DNA of 8,848 nt, from the NCBI GenBank assembly GCA_021794855.1, contig JAJYPZ010000029.1:1-8848 (forward strand). Direction: 5' to 3'. The notes under the pieces are model-generated. The model was given only the letters and a program-made list of their open reading frames with translations, did not search any database and had not been told where the DNA came from. Numbering within the stretch: position 1 is the first letter of the stretch; each line of letters begins with the position of its first letter. This DNA comes from Pseudomonadota bacterium. GTDB taxonomy: Bacteria > Pseudomonadota > Gammaproteobacteria > Burkholderiales > Sulfuriferulaceae. A program made the translations under genes and the position numbers. This document shows, piece by piece, positions 5,030-8,848 of the stretch.

Positions 5030-6262
5030 ATGGCTGTCGCAAAAAAAACTACAAAATCACAAAAGAGAGACAGCGCATTCAGTTGGGAAGGCGTCGATAA
5101 AAACGGGAAAAAAATTCAGGGCGAAATGATCGCCGCAGGAGAGGCAGTCGTCAGCTCAACCTTGCGACGGCAGGGCATCAATCCGAAAAAAATCAAGAAA
5201 AAAAGCGGTATCACCGGCGGTAAAAAAATTTCGGGCAAAGATGTCGCGCTGTTTACTCGCCAGCTTGCAACCATGATGAAAGCTGGCGTGCCACTGCTGC
5301 AATCGTTCGATATTGTAGCCAAAGGCCATGCCAATCCTTCCGTACAAAAGCTGCTGATAGACATCAAAACCGACATTGAGGGCGGCAACAGCCTGAGCCA
5401 GTCGTTTTCAAAGCACCCCCTCTATTTCGACACGCTTTATATTAATCTGGTCAATGCCGGCGAGCAGGCGGGTATTCTCGATCAGGTTCTGGACCGTCTT
5501 GCCACATATCAGGAAAAAACTATAGCTATTAAAGGAAAAATCAAATCCGCCCTGTTTTATCCGGTCTCGATTATTGTCGTTGCCTTCGTCATCACCGCTA
5601 TCATCATGCTGTTTGTCGTTCCTGCCTTCAAACAACTGTTCAGCAGCTTCGGAGCCGACTTGCCGACACCGACCTTGATCATGATGAGCATCTCTGACTT
5701 TTTTGTAAAATATTGGTGGCTGATATTCGGATCTATCGGCGGCGGCCTTTGGTTTTTCTTCTATACCTGGAAACGTTCGAGAAAGATGCAGGAATTCATG
5801 GACCGGGCGATGCTCAAGCTGCCGATTTTCGGTGCCGTACTGGAAAAAGCGGCGATTGCGCGCTGGACGCGCACGCTGTCCACTATGTTCGCTGCCGGGG
5901 TACCGCTGGTCGAAGCGCTCTCTTCCGTCGCCGGAGCCGCAGGGAATATTGTGTTTTTCAACGCAACCACGAAAATACGGGCTGAAGTCAGCACCGGCAC
6001 CAATTTGACTAACGCCATGCAAAATAGCGGGATTTTCCCCAATATGGTGCAACAGATGGTCGCTATCGGCGAAGAATCCGGCGCACTTGATACGATGCTC
6101 GGCAAAGTCGCCGATTTCTACGAAGGCGAAGTCGACGACGCAGTGGCTGCATTGTCCAGCCTGATGGAACCTATCATCATGGTTGTATTGGGTGGACTGA
6201 TCGGCAGCATGGTGATCGCCATGTATCTGCCTATCTTCAAAATGGGCAGCGTGGTCGGATAA
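5030..6262 (+). CDS. pilC: Type IV pilus inner-membrane platform protein PilC
   Basis: PilC is the polytopic inner-membrane protein on which PilB and PilT act to add or remove pilin subunits. The 410-residue length is typical. Two repeated T2SSF domains are visible: about residues 73-197 (ALFTRQLATMMKAGVPLLQSFDIV) and about 275-400 (ARWTRTLSTMFAAGVPLVEALSSV), which clearly resemble each other. Predicted membrane segments lie at about 173-198, 226-246 and 378-402. The N-terminus is lysine-rich and cytoplasmic. ATG at 5030 has GGAG at 5018-5021 with 8-nt spacing, and the family opening SFSWEGxDKNGKKIQGE is intact just after it. The stop overlaps the pilD start by one base (TAATG), implying translational coupling. 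A 295-residue antisense open frame over this gene is treated as a shadow. Confidence 0.97.
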   Translation: MAVAKKTTKSQKRDSAFSWEGVDKNGKKIQGEMIAAGEAVVSSTLRRQGINPKKIKKKSGITGGKKISGKDVALFTRQLATMMKAGVPLLQSFDIVAKGHANPSVQKLLIDIKTDIEGGNSLSQSFSKHPLYFDTLYINLVNAGEQAGILDQVLDRLATYQEKTIAIKGKIKSALFYPVSIIVVAFVITAIIMLFVVPAFKQLFSSFGADLPTPTLIMMSISDFFVKYWWLIFGSIGGGLWFFFYTWKRSRKMQEFMDRAMLKLPIFGAVLEKAAIARWTRTLSTMFAAGVPLVEALSSVAGAAGNIVFFNATTKIRAEVSTGTNLTNAMQNSGIFPNMVQQMVAIGEESGALDTMLGKVADFYEGEVDDAVAALSSLMEPIIMVVLGGLIGSMVIAMYLPIFKMGSVVG

Positions 6263-7122
6263 TGTTGCTGTCCTTATTGCAAACCAGTCACACATTTTTC
6301 ATTACAGTCTGCGCGGTCTTGGGTTTGATCGTCGGCAGCTTTCTGAATGTGGTGATCTATCGACTGCCCAAAATCATGGAACGTGAGTGGCGCGCTCAAT
6401 GCGCCGAGCTGAACGGCCACCCAATAGCGGATGAATCGCCTTACACGCTAGCCGTACCCCGCTCGGCCTGTCCGACCTGCGGGCATACGCTCCGCGCCGC
6501 CGAAAACATTCCTCTGCTGAGCTATTTATGGTTGCGCGGAAAATGCCGGCATTGCCGCGCAGACATCGGCATTCGCTATCCCGTCGTCGAAGCGCTGACC
6601 GGCATTTTGTCCGGCTACGCTGCCGCTCATTTCGGTTACGGCCTTCCTGCCGCCGCGGCGATATTATTGATCTGGTCATTAATTGCACTGACCTTTATCG
6701 ATTTCGACACCCAGCTTTTGCCTGACAGCATCACTTTACCGCTGCTCTGGCTTGGGTTGTTTTTTAATTTGAATAATGGGTTCGTCCCCTTGCACTCCGC
6801 TGTCATCGGCGCGATTGCAGGGTACTTGAGCTTGTGGAGTGTATATTGGCTGTTCCGGCTGATCACCGGCAAGCACGGAATGGGCTATGGCGATTTCAAA
6901 CTGCTCGCGGCGCTGGGCGCATGGCTAGGATGGACCATGCTACCACTGATTATCCTGTTATCCTCGGCTATCGGAGCGATAGCCGGCATCAGCCTGATGA
7001 TCCTGACCAAACGCGGAAAGTCCGTGCCTATACCGTTCGGTCCTTATCTGGCGGGTGGCGGTCTGGTAGCGCTGTTTTGGGGGAAAGCGCTGGTTTTCAC
7101 CTATCTTTCCACTTTTGCCTGA
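6262..7122 (+). CDS. pilD: Prepilin peptidase / N-methyltransferase PilD
   Basis: PilD is the inner-membrane bifunctional enzyme that cleaves the class III leader of prepilins and pseudopilins and methylates the new N-terminal residue. The 286-residue protein has the usual length. The first helix carries the family opening GLIVGSFLNVVIYRLP (21-36). The cytoplasmic loop has the paired cysteines C70/C73 and C95/C98 (CPTC and CRHC), expected in bifunctional enzymes with the methylase domain. The catalytic aspartates are D147 (FIDFD) and D211 (GMGYGDFK), spaced 64 apart as in characterised prepilin peptidases. About seven or eight hydrophobic segments follow. It starts inside the pilC stop codon, so its translation is likely coupled to pilC. 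It may also serve a type II secretion system elsewhere in the genome. No pilin substrate is encoded in the window. Confidence 0.97.
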   Translation: MLLSLLQTSHTFFITVCAVLGLIVGSFLNVVIYRLPKIMEREWRAQCAELNGHPIADESPYTLAVPRSACPTCGHTLRAAENIPLLSYLWLRGKCRHCRADIGIRYPVVEALTGILSGYAAAHFGYGLPAAAAILLIWSLIALTFIDFDTQLLPDSITLPLLWLGLFFNLNNGFVPLHSAVIGAIAGYLSLWSVYWLFRLITGKHGMGYGDFKLLAALGAWLGWTMLPLIILLSSAIGAIAGISLMILTKRGKSVPIPFGPYLAGGGLVALFWGKALVFTYLSTFA

Positions 7123-7124
7123 AC

Positions 7125-7763
7125 ATGAATAAAAGTTTGATCATCGGCCTGACCGGTGGCATAGGCAGCGGCAAAAGCAGCGTAAGCGCCATATTCGAGG
7201 AATTGGGTGTCCCGGTAGTCGATACAGACAAAATCGCACATGCGTTGACGGCCTCTCACGGCTCGGCGATGCCGGATATAATCGAAATGTTCGGTACGGA
7301 ATTCCGGAATGAAGACGGCTCGCTCAATCGGCCGCTCATGCGCGATCTTGTCTTCAGCGACGATAATGCCAGAATCAAGCTGGAAAACATCCTGCATCCG
7401 ATGATTTACCAGGAAGCCATCCGGATGATGTCGCTGCACCGCGAAGCCAGATATATTTTACTCGTAGTCCCCTTGCTGCTCGAGACCGGAACCTATCTGC
7501 CATTGGTTGACCGGATACTGGTAGTCGATTGCGAGGAAACCCAGCAGATCAGCCGCACCATGAAACGCAGCCGGCTCGACGAAATCGCCGTTCAGGGTAT
7601 CATGAACCGGCAAATACCTCGCAGCGAGCGGTTGCAACATGCAGATGACGTGATTTTAAATCATGACCGGCAGGAAGCCACCCGCCGGCAAATTCTAGAA
7701 CTCGATCGTTTGTATATCAGACTTTATCAAAATCGGTATAACGGCGAAGCCGGGACAGAATAA
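7125..7763 (+). CDS. coaE: Dephospho-CoA kinase
   Basis: CoaE performs the last step of coenzyme A synthesis, ATP-dependent phosphorylation of the 3' hydroxyl of dephospho-CoA, in the cytoplasm. The 212-residue product opens with the P-loop GLTGGIGSGKS (8-18) and the family segment VVDTDKIAH (31-39). It continues with the LENILHPMIY region and the VVPLLLET segment, and has ADDVILNH near the C-terminus. The open frame extends upstream to 6834, but the ATG at 7125 gives the family-standard start, 2 nt after the pilD stop; everything before it overlaps pilD out of frame. The ribosome binding site is weak, so coupling to pilD translation is likely. Linkage of coaE to pilD is common in Gammaproteobacteria and has no known functional meaning. 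It ends in tandem stops TAATAG. Confidence 0.96.
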   Translation: MNKSLIIGLTGGIGSGKSSVSAIFEELGVPVVDTDKIAHALTASHGSAMPDIIEMFGTEFRNEDGSLNRPLMRDLVFSDDNARIKLENILHPMIYQEAIRMMSLHREARYILLVVPLLLETGTYLPLVDRILVVDCEETQQISRTMKRSRLDEIAVQGIMNRQIPRSERLQHADDVILNHDRQEATRRQILELDRLYIRLYQNRYNGEAGTE

Positions 7764-7814
7764 TAGCGCCGACCCGGCTAAGATCGACAGACATTTGCCA
7801 ACACACTCAATATC

Positions 7815-8612
7815 GTGTCAGAATTAACATCCTATCGTTTAGGTAAGCCACATAACCGCGTGATTCATTACGAATATCCACTTAACGAGCGCATCAGGAC
7901 TTTGCTCAGACTCGAGGGCTTATTTCAAAAAGCATTCTATTTTATCGCCCTCGACGAACCCCTGCCGCACCAGACCGCCTTGTTTGCAATTTTCGATATC
8001 ATCGAAGTCGCGACCCGGGCCGACTTGAAGTCGGATCTGCTGCAGGAATTGGAGCGGCAGCGTCAAAGCCTGGAATTGCTCAGGCATAACCGGGCGATCG
8101 ATACCGTCAAACTCGAAGAAGTGCTGGATGAAATCAATCAGTGTCTGAAATCCGTACACAGCCTGGCCGGCAGACTCGACCAGACGATCAAGGAGCACGA
8201 GTGGCTCGCCAACGTCAAACAACGCGCCGGCATACCAGGCGGGGTGAGCGGCTTCGATCTGCCGGTGTTCTACCATTGGCTGCACGCAAGTTCCGACCTG
8301 CGGCGCGACAATCTTACTTCATGGCTCACTCCCATGCTGCCTATCTATCGCGGCCTCAGTATCGTTCTCAAACTGCTGCGTGAAAGCGGTCAGCCGCAAA
8401 CCACGTTGGCATTGAAAGGCTGCTATCAGCAAATGCTTGCAGGCCGCAACGCTCAGTTGCTTAAAATCAGTCTCAACCCTTCCGTACCCTACGTCCCGGA
8501 AACCAGCGCCAATAAATATGCAATCAGCGTGCGCTTTCTCTGTTTTACCGAAATGCCGCCCAAGTCCTGCACCGAGGACATAGAATTCGATCTGGGTTTT
8601 TGCAATTTATGA
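7815..8612 (+). CDS. zapD: Cell division protein ZapD (Z-ring stabiliser)
   Basis: ZapD is a cytoplasmic, mostly helical dimer that cross-links and bundles FtsZ filaments at midcell. The 265-residue product has the family opening [22 protein letters not shown] near residues 20-41 and the helical/charged pattern throughout, ending in a beta-rich segment ([28 protein letters not shown]) like other ZapD C-termini. Starting at GTG 7815 gives about 15 residues more than the E. coli protein (247). A second in-frame GTG at 7860 would give 250 residues and a start right before the conserved segment. Neither has a well-placed ribosome binding site (AGGTAAG at 7841-7847 is somewhat far from 7860), and no in-frame ATG lies nearby. 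The stop overlaps the yacG start as ATGA. The coaE-zapD-yacG order is a standard gammaproteobacterial arrangement. Confidence 0.93.
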   Translation: MSELTSYRLGKPHNRVIHYEYPLNERIRTLLRLEGLFQKAFYFIALDEPLPHQTALFAIFDIIEVATRADLKSDLLQELERQRQSLELLRHNRAIDTVKLEEVLDEINQCLKSVHSLAGRLDQTIKEHEWLANVKQRAGIPGGVSGFDLPVFYHWLHASSDLRRDNLTSWLTPMLPIYRGLSIVLKLLRESGQPQTTLALKGCYQQMLAGRNAQLLKISLNPSVPYVPETSANKYAISVRFLCFTEMPPKSCTEDIEFDLGFCNL

Positions 8613-8797
8613 AACCGCCTGTTATCGTCAAATGTCCGACTTGCCAGACTCCCGTGACCTGGTGCACAGAACAGACCTATCGGCCTTTTTGCTCGGAACG
8701 CTGCCGCTTGATTGATCTAGGGCAATGGGAAAGCGAGCGCTACACGCTGCCCGTAATCAAACCTCTGGACGAAAAATCCGGCGCAGACGACGATTAG
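8609..8797 (+). CDS. yacG: DNA gyrase inhibitor YacG (zinc protein)
   Basis: YacG is a small zinc-binding protein that in E. coli binds GyrB and inhibits gyrase. The 62-residue product has the four zinc-ligand cysteines in the family spacing, C9-x2-C12 and C28-x3-C32 ([27 protein letters not shown]), and an acidic C-terminal tail (GADDD). There is an extra cysteine at residue 19. The ATG at 8609 overlaps the zapD stop as ATGA, the usual coupled arrangement, and is preferred over a TTG three codons upstream. The fold and name are secure; the physiological reason for its place in this operon is unknown. Confidence 0.95.
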   Translation: MKPPVIVKCPTCQTPVTWCTEQTYRPFCSERCRLIDLGQWESERYTLPVIKPLDEKSGADDD

Positions 8798-8848
8798 CTT
8801 CGCGCCCTATCTATAATATCCTGGCAGTTATCATGCGCGCATCGTCGT

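Noticed and set aside
5408..6295. A 295-residue open frame antisense to pilC
   Set aside because: It lies wholly opposite a clear pilC, is rich in His, Asp and Gln in the way of codon-shadow frames, shows no domain or membrane pattern, and has no ribosome binding site I could see.
6834..7124. In-frame upstream extension of coaE
   Set aside because: It overlaps pilD out of frame, and CoaE proteins begin right at the P-loop, as the ATG at 7125 gives.
8600..8608. TTG start three codons upstream of the yacG ATG
   Set aside because: The ATGA overlap with the zapD stop and the ATG codon make 8609 the better start.
8812..8817. Perfect TATAAT downstream of yacG
   Set aside because: No -35 match at a sensible distance and the window ends 31 nt later, so a promoter cannot be supported.

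Overview
The window is a stretch of gammaproteobacterial chromosome with normal coding density and roughly even base composition. The gene order pilB-pilC-pilD-coaE-zapD-yacG is the classic gammaproteobacterial type IV pilus/housekeeping block. The linked rhodanese-tusA-dsrE2 set suggests a relative of sulfur-oxidising or methane-oxidising Gammaproteobacteria (Methylococcales- or Chromatiales-like). That placement is inferred from gene content and remembered protein similarity, not from a search.

Left part (1-991, minus strand): a sulfur-relay operon read right to left, with a single-domain rhodanese (active loop CQSGGRS), TusA (CPLP motif) and the N-terminal two thirds of a DsrE2-type protein that runs off the left edge. 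Together they form a persulfide relay in which rhodanese loads sulfur and TusA and DsrE2 carry it on. Positions 992-1329 are a gene-free divergent spacer with candidate promoters in both directions.

Middle (1330-3056, plus strand): an unrecognised 101-residue protein with a good ribosome binding site, a strong bulged hairpin without a U-tract, a good sigma-70-like promoter, and a CNNM/CorC-type divalent cation transporter (DUF21, CBS pair, CorC_HlyC domain) that appears to start at TTG.

Right part (3147-8797, plus strand): pilB (assembly ATPase), pilC (platform protein) and pilD (prepilin peptidase/methylase), followed almost without gaps by coaE (last step of coenzyme A synthesis), zapD (Z-ring stabiliser) and yacG (zinc protein that inhibits gyrase). 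pilC/pilD overlap by 1 nt, pilD/coaE are 2 nt apart and zapD/yacG overlap as ATGA, so this is probably one transcript from pilC onward. No pilin gene is in the window.

Most of the window is conventional and I see no previously undescribed multi-gene system. The items most worth a second look are the unusually long pilB-pilC spacer, which holds a perfect 20-bp palindrome nested inside a perfect 10-bp inverted repeat; the unrecognised 101-residue protein; and a PilB whose zinc motif reads CxC where CxxC is expected.
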